A stretch of 61,275 nucleotides of DNA from NCBI GenBank assembly GCA_938017795.1, contig CALIJZ010000026.1, forward strand, positions 1 through 61,275, written 5' to 3'. The notes under the pieces are model-generated. The model was not told where the DNA came from, did no database searches, and saw only the letters and a list, made by a program, of their open reading frames with translations. This DNA comes from an uncultured Bacteriovoracaceae bacterium. GTDB lineage: Bacteria; Bdellovibrionota; Bacteriovoracia; Bacteriovoracales; Bacteriovoracaceae. Positions 44,113-53,178 of the stretch are shown piece after piece. Position 1 is the first letter of the stretch. Each line of letters opens with the position of its first letter. The position numbers were made by a program, and so were the translations under genes.

Positions 44113-45327
44113 CTAAATACTACTGAATTTTTTTGCCTCAATACCTGATAAATAACTTTTAAACTCCCTGTACCAAGAAGTATCAGTATTTAAAGCAGGG
44201 ATATTACCTCTGTTTTTTAACACTTTTTGTATAATAGAATCAATATTTATCTTTGAATGAATTTCAATTCTGTCGGGAGCTTGATTCATGATCATTTTAT
44301 ATTCGTTAGACTTATCTACATTTTCCCCACTCACGCAATAGCATCCGGCGAGAAAAGGCTCTAATAAAGAATGGACATTTCTCTCAAATCCACCTCCTAT
44401 ATATGCCAGATCAAAGTATTGATAAAGTTCACATAGTACTCCCTTAACTGAGAATAAAAATATATTTTTCGCATAATCCGGACTTTCAGATTGAGAAACT
44501 CTTGAAACACTTTTTAAATCTTTGATGATCTGTTGGGCTTGTTGGTTATCTAATTCATGAGGAACAATAACCAAAACATCATCAACTGTTGGGAAATCCC
44601 CTATATCAATATAAGAAAATTCATCATGCCAATAATTACCAAATATAATTTTTCTTTCGCTATTGTTTAAAACCTTTTTTTCAAACTCAGCAAACCATGG
44701 CAGAGTCGAAATCAACACATCTCGAGATTTCTTTTTTCTATCAATGATAACAAGTTCTCTTAAACTTCCAATTATCGTATCTTTATTTTTAAAGGCATGA
44801 CTTTCACTAGGTTCATCTAGTAAGAAAAGATCAAAGAAACTTAAGCACCATGATTTATAAAATCCAATTTTATCCACTTTCGGCGAAATCAAAATCATTT
44901 TCTCCATCATACTTCGTAAATTTAATAACTGCGGGAAGAAATCATACTGAACCATCACAAGTTTTTTAGCGCTTACCCACCTAGTCAAGAAAGCAGATCC
45001 TCTGAGTAAATTTGTTAAACGATAATATCGAATTTTATCAGGAAATAATTTATAATAATCTAAGACGATTTTTTCAACACTTGGAGAGCAAAATACTAAC
45101 TCACATTTAAAGTCACTTTCTCTTAATAAGTCATCAAGTAAATACTTAATTCTTTGAAACTCTCCTTCACTGGAAAATTCAAAAACAATATCTGCTTTAA
45201 AACCGTCGAGCTTAAAACTACGTGCTCCAGTTTCGTTTAGATTCTTTTTCTCAAACTCATATCTTTTAGGCATAAAAAACCTTGCAAGATATCCAAGATA
45301 ATATTCAAAAAATGCTAAGACTTTCAC
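44113..45327 (-). CDS. Kdo-transferase-like glycosyltransferase (WaaA/KdtA family)
   Basis: 404 residues. The N-terminus has one membrane-anchoring hydrophobic segment (VLAFFEYYLGYLARFF), as in WaaA. VFEFSSEGEFQRI near residue 52 matches the conserved SxGE loop with the catalytic Glu, ELVFCSPSVEKIV and LVMVQYDFFPQLL follow the WaaA pattern, and AYIGGGFERNVHSLLEP near residue 325 is the nucleotide-sugar binding box. WaaA attaches Kdo sugars to lipid A precursor at the inner membrane. Divergence and the missing HxAS preamble leave some doubt about substrate. It overlaps hemB by four bases. Confidence 0.75.
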   Translation of the reverse strand: MKVLAFFEYYLGYLARFFMPKRYEFEKKNLNETGARSFKLDGFKADIVFEFSSEGEFQRIKYLLDDLLRESDFKCELVFCSPSVEKIVLDYYKLFPDKIRYYRLTNLLRGSAFLTRWVSAKKLVMVQYDFFPQLLNLRSMMEKMILISPKVDKIGFYKSWCLSFFDLFLLDEPSESHAFKNKDTIIGSLRELVIIDRKKKSRDVLISTLPWFAEFEKKVLNNSERKIIFGNYWHDEFSYIDIGDFPTVDDVLVIVPHELDNQQAQQIIKDLKSVSRVSQSESPDYAKNIFLFSVKGVLCELYQYFDLAYIGGGFERNVHSLLEPFLAGCYCVSGENVDKSNEYKMIMNQAPDRIEIHSKINIDSIIQKVLKNRGNIPALNTDTSWYREFKSYLSGIEAKKFSSI

Positions 45328-46307
45328 GATTGTAAATATTTAAGAATATCTCTTGTGAAGTATGATAAAATCATGGAAGCTCCGGCTCTTTTAAAAGACA
45401 TTGCACTCTCTAGTACAACCGACTCTTCATCAATCCATCCTTTTTCAGAAGCGGCTTTGATCATCGCGTACTCTCCACTTACCTGATAAACTGAAATCGG
45501 TTGAGTTAAATTCCTTGCAAGAAGACTTACTACGTCCAGATAAGGTAGACCTGGCTTGACCATCAAAATATCAGCACCCTCTGCTACATCTAATCTTGCT
45601 TCTTTTAAAGCCACCTTTAAATTTCTTGGATCCATTTGATAAGTTTTTTTATCTCCTGACTTAGGTGCAGAGTTTAATGCTTCTCTAAAAGGACCATAAT
45701 AACTTGAAGCATATTTAGCACTATAGCTCATGATCATTGTATCAATAAAGTTTTCTCTCTCTAAAGCTTCACGAATTACTCGTATTCTTCCATCCATCAT
45801 ATCTGATGGACCAATGATATCTGCCCCAGCGTTAGCTTGAGCAAGACTCATTTTTTCTAAAACAATAAGGGACTCATCATTTAGAATTTTTCCAGACTTT
45901 TTATCAACAATTCCATCATGGCCATCACTTGAATAAGGATCAAGAGCAACATCTGTCATTATTAATAACTCCGGATATAAATCTTTTATCTCTTTAATTA
46001 AATCTAAATAGTAATTAGCTTCATTAAAACTATAACTTCCTTGTGAGTCTTTAAGATTCTCTTCTACTAAAGGAAACAAACAAATGGCGTGTAATCCATT
46101 TGCAACAAGTTCTTTTAAATCTTTTATTAAATGGTTTCTGCCTTGCCTAAACTGCCCCGGCATAGAAGAGATTTCTTCTTTAGCATCAATATCGAAATGA
46201 CAAAACATTGGATAAATGAAATCACTCACACGTAAACTATTTTCAGCACAAAGTTCTCTAATGAACTTTGAATTTCGTAATCTTCGTGGTCGTTTAAGTT
46301 GTTTCAT
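45324..46307 (-). CDS. hemB: Delta-aminolevulinic acid dehydratase HemB
   Basis: 327 residues, complete. YPMFCHFD at the start, TDVALDPYSSDGHDG (metal-binding loop; the Cys triad of zinc enzymes is replaced by Asp/Ser residues, so a magnesium-type enzyme), SYSAKYASSYYGPFR (first active-site Lys) and LMVKPGLPYLDVV (Schiff-base Lys) are all present. It condenses two ALA molecules to porphobilinogen for heme. The start lies 15 bases after sufE and the end overlaps the Kdo-transferase-like gene by four bases. Confidence 0.95.
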   Translation of the reverse strand: MKQLKRPRRLRNSKFIRELCAENSLRVSDFIYPMFCHFDIDAKEEISSMPGQFRQGRNHLIKDLKELVANGLHAICLFPLVEENLKDSQGSYSFNEANYYLDLIKEIKDLYPELLIMTDVALDPYSSDGHDGIVDKKSGKILNDESLIVLEKMSLAQANAGADIIGPSDMMDGRIRVIREALERENFIDTMIMSYSAKYASSYYGPFREALNSAPKSGDKKTYQMDPRNLKVALKEARLDVAEGADILMVKPGLPYLDVVSLLARNLTQPISVYQVSGEYAMIKAASEKGWIDEESVVLESAMSFKRAGASMILSYFTRDILKYLQS

Positions 46308-46322
46308 TTTTTTATAAGTTTC

Positions 46323-46745
46323 CTATGACTTTGTTAAACTAAAAGCAAAAGCATACATCTTAATAGATTTTACTATAGAAGCCAGACCATTTGTTCTATT
46401 CATTGATAAGTGATCAGAAATTCCTAGTTCTTTTAGAAAATCTGGTTTGTGATTAACAATAACATCCGGCTCTTGTCCGGAATAAACATGAATTAATAAA
46501 CTTACGATCCCTTTAACAATTAAAGCGTCACTATCGGCACTATACTTGACTACCCCATCAATAAACTCGGGATAAAGCCACACCTGAGATTGGCACCCTT
46601 TTACAATAAATTTCTCTTCTTTGTACTCTGGATTCATTGGAGATAAATCTTTTCCGAGCATAATTAAAACTTTATAACGCTCTTCCCAACCATCGATTGC
46701 CTCGAATTTTTCTTTAATTTCTTCAATTTTTTTATCTATACTCAA
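46323..46745 (-). CDS. sufE: SufE-like sulfur acceptor
   Basis: 140 residues: KFEAIDGWEERYKVLIMLGKD, then VKGCQSQVWL with the sulfur-accepting Cys near residue 50, and LSMNRTNGLASIVKSIK at the end, all hallmarks of SufE/CsdE. It accepts persulfide from a cysteine desulfurase and feeds Fe-S assembly. No sufS or csdA is in this window. It opens a minus-strand operon with hemB and the glycosyltransferase. Confidence 0.92.
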   Translation of the reverse strand: MSIDKKIEEIKEKFEAIDGWEERYKVLIMLGKDLSPMNPEYKEEKFIVKGCQSQVWLYPEFIDGVVKYSADSDALIVKGIVSLLIHVYSGQEPDVIVNHKPDFLKELGISDHLSMNRTNGLASIVKSIKMYAFAFSLTKS

Positions 46746-46939
46746 AATTAGACCCCGTTAAACAAAATCCCTTGAAAAGATCCTATAATCGTCCTACAAT
46801 TTACAATAGGAAGTGTGAAAGAACTATCCATTTTTTCAGGAAGATTTTGCCAGCTACAAGCTAATTTCTTCCTTTAAAGAGAAAATAGAGATAGGCAAGG
46901 TCTCACTCTTTAAGATCAAGGATAGATCACAAGGACGAC

Positions 46940-48196
46940 ATGAACGAAAACGATTTTTTATCAAAAATTACTCCTGTTAGCTCAAGCGAGATCAATGATC
47001 ATCCAGCTGAGTTGCTATGGCTTATTCAATCTAGTCTTGAGACGAAAGGTCCATACATTCAAGATGATCTTATAAAACTAATCGATCTTCACTCTAATGA
47101 ACTTGCTGATTGTATAGCATGTGATTTATCACACAAAAGATGGAAGCCATTTTTTGATCATAAGATGTTTAACAAAAGAGATAAGAATAAAATCTCTCCT
47201 GTGATTAAAACTGAAGAAAAAGATACAAATAAATATTTCGTCTTAGTTAGTGGCGAGAAAAAAGGCCCTTATTCTCAAAAAGATGTTGAGCATTTTCTTG
47301 ATTCAGGGGATTTAAAATTAAATGATTTATTATCAGCTGACCATGGAAAAAGTTGGAGAAAAATTTATCACTTTCCACTTTTTGATAGAAGAAAAGAACA
47401 AGTTTCTCAAAATATTGGTATTGATAGTCTCGATAATTCTCAGCTTGAAAAATCAAGAATTTTTACAACCGAGATGCTCCAAAGTCTAGAAGAGATGCCA
47501 ACCAAGCACTCTGCAATTGAGGGAGCCTTAATTGCACGTAGACGTCACTTAAGTGAAAAAGATAAAAAGTATTCTCGAGAAAATACTCAATTAAGTGCAG
47601 TTAGCGAAACAGTGATGGCTGATTTTCAATCTGAAAAGAAGAAATCATATTTAGTCCCTGCCCTTACGGCTTGTTTATTATTTATCGCTGTTGGAATGAA
47701 CTTTATGCCTGGTGGTGATAAAAAAGTAACTTCAAAGACTAAAAAGACAAAAACAAAAGTTGCTTCTGGAGAAGTAGAAAATATTAGAGTTAAGGACGTT
47801 GAAGTAAACCCAACAAGAAGAAAAAGACGAACGGCTTCTCCAAGAAAAAGAGTTAGTATGAGATCAAGAGTTTCAAACTCTGATATTGAAGTTCCAACAG
47901 AACCTTTATTTGTTCCTCCTCCTGCCGAAGCCGAAGTGAGATTTCCTCAACCAAAGCCTAGAACAAGACGACGAAGAAGAGCTTCTACTAATACAACAAG
48001 ACCCATTTTAGATCCTGAGTTTGATGACTTAGATGATGATCTTGAGACAGCTCAAGGATTAAACCTTGATGAAGAGGGTTATGACGATGATGAATTAGGA
48101 CGAGGTCTAGCAGCTGAAGACGATGGATTCATTGATCCAAACGAATTTGATCCGGGTGATTTTCCTGAAGGTGATCCTCTTGATGAATTCGAATAA
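46940..48196 (+). CDS. GYF-like domain membrane protein with basic and acidic tails
   Basis: 418 residues. Two copies of a GYF_2 (DUF4339)-like fold are visible: a weak one (about 25-75, LLWLIQSSLETKGPY) and a clear one (about 95-150, YFVLVSGEKKGPYSQKDVEHFLDSGDLKLND with a Trp-Lys pattern). One membrane helix follows (about 232-251, YLVPALTACLLFIAVGMNF). The C-terminal 165 residues are first extremely Arg/Lys-rich, then extremely Asp/Glu-rich. With N-in topology the charged tail lies outside the membrane. Function unknown; a docking protein is one reading. It precedes tmk by 38 bases. Confidence 0.7.
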   Translation: MNENDFLSKITPVSSSEINDHPAELLWLIQSSLETKGPYIQDDLIKLIDLHSNELADCIACDLSHKRWKPFFDHKMFNKRDKNKISPVIKTEEKDTNKYFVLVSGEKKGPYSQKDVEHFLDSGDLKLNDLLSADHGKSWRKIYHFPLFDRRKEQVSQNIGIDSLDNSQLEKSRIFTTEMLQSLEEMPTKHSAIEGALIARRRHLSEKDKKYSRENTQLSAVSETVMADFQSEKKKSYLVPALTACLLFIAVGMNFMPGGDKKVTSKTKKTKTKVASGEVENIRVKDVEVNPTRRKRRTASPRKRVSMRSRVSNSDIEVPTEPLFVPPPAEAEVRFPQPKPRTRRRRRASTNTTRPILDPEFDDLDDDLETAQGLNLDEEGYDDDELGRGLAAEDDGFIDPNEFDPGDFPEGDPLDEFE

Positions 48197-48234
48197 TTTT
48201 GACTAACTAAGCTCAATATTCTTTAATCAACCCC

Positions 48235-48867
48235 ATGAAAAAGAGTTATCTTATTTCTTTTGAAGGAATTGAATGTTCCGGAAAATCTACACAAGTACAA
48301 AAATTAACTGATTATCTTAATAACTCAACAGCTTATAAAACAACGCTTCTAAGAGAACCAGGCTCCAGTCCTATTGGTGAAAAAATTCGAAATATACTTC
48401 TAGATTCAGATAATCAGATCAATGATTTATCAGAGCTCCTATTATTCTTAAGTGCTAGAGCTCAACTGATTAATTCAAATATTACACCCTTATTAAAAGC
48501 TCCAGGAAATATCGTTATCTTGGATCGATTTCTTCATAGCTCTATTGCCTATCAAGGAGCTGGCAGAGAACTGGGCATTGAATTTGTACGCTCGCTTCAT
48601 GATCATGCTTTTTTGAATTTAAAACCAGACTTAACCATTTATCTAGACATACCTATCTCGGAGCTCACTGAAAGAATGCAAAAAAGAAATGAAAAAAAAG
48701 ATAGACTTGAATCTTTAGGAGAAGATTTTTTCACAACTGTTCGAAATGCCTATCTTGAGTGCGAAGCTAAAGATGATTATTTTCATGTTTTAGATGCCAA
48801 GAGGTCTATTGAAAACATACATTTAGATATTATTGCTCTTTGTTCTCAAATTGGGATAAAGAAATGA
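48235..48867 (+). CDS. tmk: Thymidylate kinase
   Basis: 210 residues: FEGIECSGKSTQ (P-loop), REPGSSPIGEKIR, ILDRFLHSSIAYQGAGRELG (DR-x motif for dTMP) and the LID region TERMQKRNEKKDRLE. It phosphorylates dTMP to dTDP. Its stop overlaps the next start by four bases (ATGA). It leads the conserved tmk-holB-ricT order known also from Firmicutes. Confidence 0.94.
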   Translation: MKKSYLISFEGIECSGKSTQVQKLTDYLNNSTAYKTTLLREPGSSPIGEKIRNILLDSDNQINDLSELLLFLSARAQLINSNITPLLKAPGNIVILDRFLHSSIAYQGAGRELGIEFVRSLHDHAFLNLKPDLTIYLDIPISELTERMQKRNEKKDRLESLGEDFFTTVRNAYLECEAKDDYFHVLDAKRSIENIHLDIIALCSQIGIKK

Positions 48868-49616
48868 GACCAATCTTTAAATTATTAAATGAACTCTCAA
48901 ATAATGCTCCAGCTTATTTCATTTCTTCTCCACAGGGTCATGACCTTCAGAATATACATTTTGAAAAATGGTTCCAATGTTATTTTGATCTCTATCAAGA
49001 AAACATTCTTAAACATAAAGTAAGTGATTTTAAAAACTCTGCTGACATTTTACTAATAAAAAAAGATCCAGATAAAAAATCTTATCTCAAGGACGACTTC
49101 TTAGAATTAAAAGCATTTCAAGAAACGAGTCCTATGCAGCTTAATCATAAGTTTTGCTTAATATTTGAAACAGAATATATTACCGAGAATATTTTCAATA
49201 TGCTTTTGAAAATCTTAGAAGAACCCCAAAATAGTTTAACCTTTTTCTTGTTTTCTAATCTGAATAAAAAGTTATTACCTACTATTGAGTCTCGAGTCAG
49301 TAAATTAAGACTTACAAATTCTGATCTAAATTCAATTGGTGTTGAGCAAAATCAGACAAATATTTTTTTTGAGAATTTAGATAAAATTAAAGAGATGGAA
49401 TCATTAATTGATTTTCAAAGATTTTACACAAGTCTCAAAAAAGAAGATGAGTTTTTTAAAGGTTTTTTGCAATTCATTGCGAGTAAACAAATTTCAAGTA
49501 AAGTGAAATCATCAATTCCGGAACTAATGAAATGGTTCCAAGAATCTAAAACTTTTAATAATTCCTCTTCTGAGAGAAGCTATTTCCTCTATCAAATCTT
49601 AAAATTATCACTTTAA
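48864..49616 (+). CDS. holB: DNA polymerase III delta'-like subunit
   Basis: 250 residues from ATG 48864, which overlaps the tmk stop (ATGA); a TTG at 48840 is less likely. NMLLKILEEPQNSLTFFLFS and LPTIESRVSKLRL are the sensor segments of the clamp-loader family. There is no P-loop: delta' is the non-hydrolysing member, so this fits. The protein is short (E. coli holB 334) and its C-terminal collar domain may be reduced. Position directly after tmk supports the call. Confidence 0.78.
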   Translation: MRPIFKLLNELSNNAPAYFISSPQGHDLQNIHFEKWFQCYFDLYQENILKHKVSDFKNSADILLIKKDPDKKSYLKDDFLELKAFQETSPMQLNHKFCLIFETEYITENIFNMLLKILEEPQNSLTFFLFSNLNKKLLPTIESRVSKLRLTNSDLNSIGVEQNQTNIFFENLDKIKEMESLIDFQRFYTSLKKEDEFFKGFLQFIASKQISSKVKSSIPELMKWFQESKTFNNSSSERSYFLYQILKLSL

Positions 49617-49670
49617 AATTATAAGTCCCCAATACTATACAAGTAAATAGAAAAGACTTACTATAAGCAA

Positions 49671-50771
49671 ATGAATCAAGAGGAAGCTGGGGTTTCGGTA
49701 GAAAACAAACCACCTATAGAAAAACACGAAAAGAAAAAACATAATTTTAGCAAAGATCAGCTATTAACTTTTGTTAGAGTTCGCTTCCCTGGTCACGTTA
49801 AAAGTTATCCTTTTCTAATTGGCAAAAAGAATCTTCATTACGGAGAAAAAGTTGTCGCCATGAGTGATAGAGGAATGGCCGTTGGTTATATCAACTCTTT
49901 TCCTTATGAAGTAAAGTTTGAAGAAAAAATGCTTCCCGTAAGAAGTATTTCAAAATCTGCTACAGATGATGACGTTAAAGAACAAGTTGAAAACTATAAA
50001 AAAGAAAAAGAAGCTGAGATTCTAGCTAAAAGACTCATTAATAAACATAACCTTTCTATGAATTTAACTCACGTTGAATTTACTCAATTTGGTAAAAAAT
50101 GTGTTTTTTATTTTACTGCTCCAGCAAGAGTAGATTTTAGAAACTTAGTAAAAGATCTTGTAAGTGAATTAAAAATTAGAATTGAGCTGAGACAAATTTC
50201 AGTAAGAGATAGAGCTGCAGCTGTTGGTGGAATTGGATCATGTGGTAGACAATTATGCTGTTCATCTTTTTTAGAAAAATATGGTCAAGTCAATCTTAGA
50301 ATGGCTAAAGCACAAGACCTAAGTATTAACTTTGATAAATTAAACGGAGTCTGTGGCCAAATCAAATGCTGTATAAAGTATGAAGATGAAGTCTACGCTG
50401 AGAAAAAGAAAAAGCTACCTAAAGATGGAAGTCTTGTAACATGTAAAAACGGTGATCAAGGAAAAGTCTTAAAAACTCATATTATTATAGAATGCTTTGA
50501 TCTTATGACTGATAAAGGCGTTAGAAAAAGATATAACTTTGATCAACTTCTTGAGCGAAATGCCAAGTTTAAGATGCCTGGAATTAACGAATTTGAACAT
50601 ATAAGCGATGAAACAGGCACTGTTATTGGCTTTGAAGAATTCAAAGTTCAAAAAGCTGATACGCTTAAGAGCGAACTAAAAGAAATAGAGGAGAAGGAAA
50701 AAGGTTTTTCTGATTCAGTTTTTCAAGAATTATTTGAAACAACATCTATTAAAGACAATCTCCTTTCATAA
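49671..50771 (+). CDS. ricT: PSP1-domain protein RicT/YaaT-like
   Basis: 366 residues with the PSP1 domain (about 25-280). The cysteine cluster is complete: SCGRQLCCSSFL near residue 190 and CGQIKCCIKYE near 230, as in RicT, which in Bacillus forms an iron-sulfur complex controlling RNase Y and phosphorelay functions. The first 25 residues are charged linker. The location after holB matches the Bacillus yaaT neighbourhood. No partner RicA/RicF genes are in the window. Confidence 0.87.
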   Translation: MNQEEAGVSVENKPPIEKHEKKKHNFSKDQLLTFVRVRFPGHVKSYPFLIGKKNLHYGEKVVAMSDRGMAVGYINSFPYEVKFEEKMLPVRSISKSATDDDVKEQVENYKKEKEAEILAKRLINKHNLSMNLTHVEFTQFGKKCVFYFTAPARVDFRNLVKDLVSELKIRIELRQISVRDRAAAVGGIGSCGRQLCCSSFLEKYGQVNLRMAKAQDLSINFDKLNGVCGQIKCCIKYEDEVYAEKKKKLPKDGSLVTCKNGDQGKVLKTHIIIECFDLMTDKGVRKRYNFDQLLERNAKFKMPGINEFEHISDETGTVIGFEEFKVQKADTLKSELKEIEEKEKGFSDSVFQELFETTSIKDNLLS

Positions 50772-50774
50772 CTA

Positions 50775-52166
50775 ATGCTTACATCGACTCAAGAATTAAT
50801 TGATTCTACTTATGAAAAATCTTTAGAATTTTCTAAAACAAATCCTTATCCAAGTCACTCACAGAGAGTTTCAACCCTAAAAGAGTTAAAAAAACTTATA
50901 CTAAAAAATGATGACCTTTTAAAAGAAGCTCTACTTAAAGATCTTGGTAAGACTGACTACGAAGCTTACGTAAGCGAAATAATGTTTATTATAAAAGAAA
51001 TCGACATTAGTCTAAAATATTTAAAGAAATGGATGAAGCCTAGAAGAGTAAAAACTCCTTTATTATTTCTCCCAGCTTCAAGTAAAAGAGCTCCCATCCC
51101 ACTTGGTTTAGTATTAATTATCGGACCTTGGAATTATCCTTTTAATTTACTTGCAGCTCCTTTAATTGGATCAATTGCTGCTGGGAACACGACGATTATA
51201 AAATCTTCAGAGCTTGCTCCTCATATGTCTAAAGTGGTCGCTAAAATAGTTCATGAACTCAACTCTCCTTTTGTTCAAGTTATTGAAGGAGGAGTCAGTG
51301 AGACTACTCAACTTTTAAAGAAAAAGTTTGATCATATTTTCTTTACTGGATCTACAAGAGTTGGACAAATCATTATGGAGGCAGCTTCTAAGCACCTCAC
51401 CCCTTGTACTTTAGAGCTTGGAGGAAAAAGTCCAACGATTGTATGGGGCGAACAAGACTTAGAAATTGTTGCATCTCGAATCATTTGGGGAAAATTAATT
51501 AACTGCGGTCAGACATGTATCGCGCCTGATTATATTATTGTTCAAGATAGTCTAAAAGCTAAACTCATTGAAAAATTAAAGAAAAAAATCACTGACTTTT
51601 ATAGCTCGACTCCTCTTGAATCTCCAGATTACGGTAAAATTATTAATGAAAGAAACTTTACTCGATTAACAGCATTCTTAAATAAAGACGAGATCATTTT
51701 TGGGGGAGAAACCAATAAAGAGAAACTAAAAATATCTCCAACTCTATTAGAATCCAAGCTTGATTCTCCTATTATGCAAAGTGAAATCTTTGGCCCTATA
51801 CTTCCCATTATTACTATTAAAGAACTTCATGAAATTGATAAGATAATTGCACATAATCCCGACCCATTAACTGTTTATCTATTTACTCGACAAGAGTCAT
51901 TAGTTGATTATATTCAACAAAATATTAAGTCTGGGAGCTTATGTGTAAACGATACAATTATTCAAATTACAAATTCTCACCTACCTTTTGGTGGCATAGG
52001 AAATAGTGGAACAGGCAGTTATCATGGAACTCATTCCTTTGACAACTTCTCTCACTTCAAGTCAGTCATCAAAAGGAAACAAATGCTAGATTTGACTCTT
52101 AGGTACCCTCCTTACAAAAATAAACTTAAACCAACCCTTAAACTTCTTAAGTGGTTTGGTCATTAA
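50775..52166 (+). CDS. Aldehyde dehydrogenase (class 3-type)
   Basis: 463 residues. IIGPWNYPFNLLAAPLIGSIAAGNT is the NAD-binding approach (broken here at motif ends), FFTGSTRVGQIIM the glycine loop, TLELGGKSP carries the general-base Glu, and NCGQTCIAPDYI the catalytic Cys. Length and the motif set fit the ALDH3 subfamily, which oxidises medium and long-chain aldehydes. It lies three bases after ricT, so co-transcription is likely, though the functional link to the translation/replication genes is not obvious. Confidence 0.9.
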   Translation: MLTSTQELIDSTYEKSLEFSKTNPYPSHSQRVSTLKELKKLILKNDDLLKEALLKDLGKTDYEAYVSEIMFIIKEIDISLKYLKKWMKPRRVKTPLLFLPASSKRAPIPLGLVLIIGPWNYPFNLLAAPLIGSIAAGNTTIIKSSELAPHMSKVVAKIVHELNSPFVQVIEGGVSETTQLLKKKFDHIFFTGSTRVGQIIMEAASKHLTPCTLELGGKSPTIVWGEQDLEIVASRIIWGKLINCGQTCIAPDYIIVQDSLKAKLIEKLKKKITDFYSSTPLESPDYGKIINERNFTRLTAFLNKDEIIFGGETNKEKLKISPTLLESKLDSPIMQSEIFGPILPIITIKELHEIDKIIAHNPDPLTVYLFTRQESLVDYIQQNIKSGSLCVNDTIIQITNSHLPFGGIGNSGTGSYHGTHSFDNFSHFKSVIKRKQMLDLTLRYPPYKNKLKPTLKLLKWFGH

Positions 52167-52215
52167 GCTAATAAGTACTAGACATTTATAAATAGCTAAG
52201 TCATTATCGGCGCAT

Positions 52216-53178
52216 ATGCGAACGTTGAACTTAGAAGATACAATTAAACATCAAAGCCATTTCTTAACTTTGGCTCGAAACAAAGGAAGAAGTGATAATA
52301 GCTTGAAGTGTTATCGATTAGACTTTGAGGTTTTTAATAAGTTCTTAATCACTCAAGAAAAAAATAAAGTTACTCATTTTAATTCATTTGTAATCAAAGA
52401 GTTTGAACACTTCTTAGAAAAAAAGTATTCAAATATTAACTCTATTAGAAGAAAACTTCAGACATTAAGATTATTTTTTGATTATTTAGTAGAAAAAGAA
52501 ATTTATCATGAAAACCCGATCAAAAAAATAGCTTCTGCTCCCAAATCGGTATTACCTCCTGCTCCGACAAAATATCCTGAAATCTTTATGATAGATAATT
52601 ATCTTTTGGCAATGATTGATAATTCTAGTTCTAAGCTTGAACATTTAATAGCCCTGAGAAATAGAACTGTTTTCATTCTTATATATGAATGCTGCTTAAA
52701 TGTTGCCTCAATCTCTAGCGCAGAAAGTGCTGATCTGTTCTTAGGTGCAAACCCAAGAATAATGATTAGGCCTAAAAAAAGAGATCCTTACACAATTACT
52801 ATCCCAGCTCAGTATAACTCTTTTCTTACGAGCTACTTAGATCATCTTAAGGCCTATCAAAATGAAAAGTTCCAATTTAAAGAGCTTTTATTTTACGCCA
52901 ATTCTCATACTGTTTTGAAAGGAAGTTTATCTCCTAGAGGAATAGAAAATGTTTTTAAAAATATTGCGAAACACTTAAGTGTTACTTTAACTCCTAAGTC
53001 TTTAAGACAATCTGGTATATTAAAATGGATTCTGGCTAATACACCTGAAACAACAATGAAGGAATGGCTTGGAGTGGCTCCTACTTATAACTTCAATATT
53101 TATAAAAAATATATAAAAGCTCAACAAGAAGAACAAAACAATATTAAAGATCATCTTGATTATAAAAATCTAATATAA
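52216..53178 (+). CDS. XerD-like tyrosine recombinase lacking catalytic residues
   Basis: 320 residues with the XerC/D plan: an N-terminal core-binding domain (NSLKCYRLDFEVFNKFL) and a catalytic-fold domain. By alignment by eye with E. coli XerD, Arg148 is Asn (CCLNVASI), His244 is Lys (LTPKSLRQS), His270 is Val (EWLGVAP); Lys172, Arg247 and Tyr279 (IYKKY) remain. Recombination is therefore improbable; DNA binding may survive. The stop overlaps the ribD start (TAATG), so it is translated with the riboflavin genes. It is full length and uninterrupted, arguing for selection on a non-catalytic role rather than decay. Confidence 0.8.
   Translation: MRTLNLEDTIKHQSHFLTLARNKGRSDNSLKCYRLDFEVFNKFLITQEKNKVTHFNSFVIKEFEHFLEKKYSNINSIRRKLQTLRLFFDYLVEKEIYHENPIKKIASAPKSVLPPAPTKYPEIFMIDNYLLAMIDNSSSKLEHLIALRNRTVFILIYECCLNVASISSAESADLFLGANPRIMIRPKKRDPYTITIPAQYNSFLTSYLDHLKAYQNEKFQFKELLFYANSHTVLKGSLSPRGIENVFKNIAKHLSVTLTPKSLRQSGILKWILANTPETTMKEWLGVAPTYNFNIYKKYIKAQQEEQNNIKDHLDYKNLI

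Noticed and set aside
52216..53178. Functional XerC or XerD at a dif-related locus
   Set aside because: Three catalytic residues are missing, and no dif-like palindrome is seen nearby.
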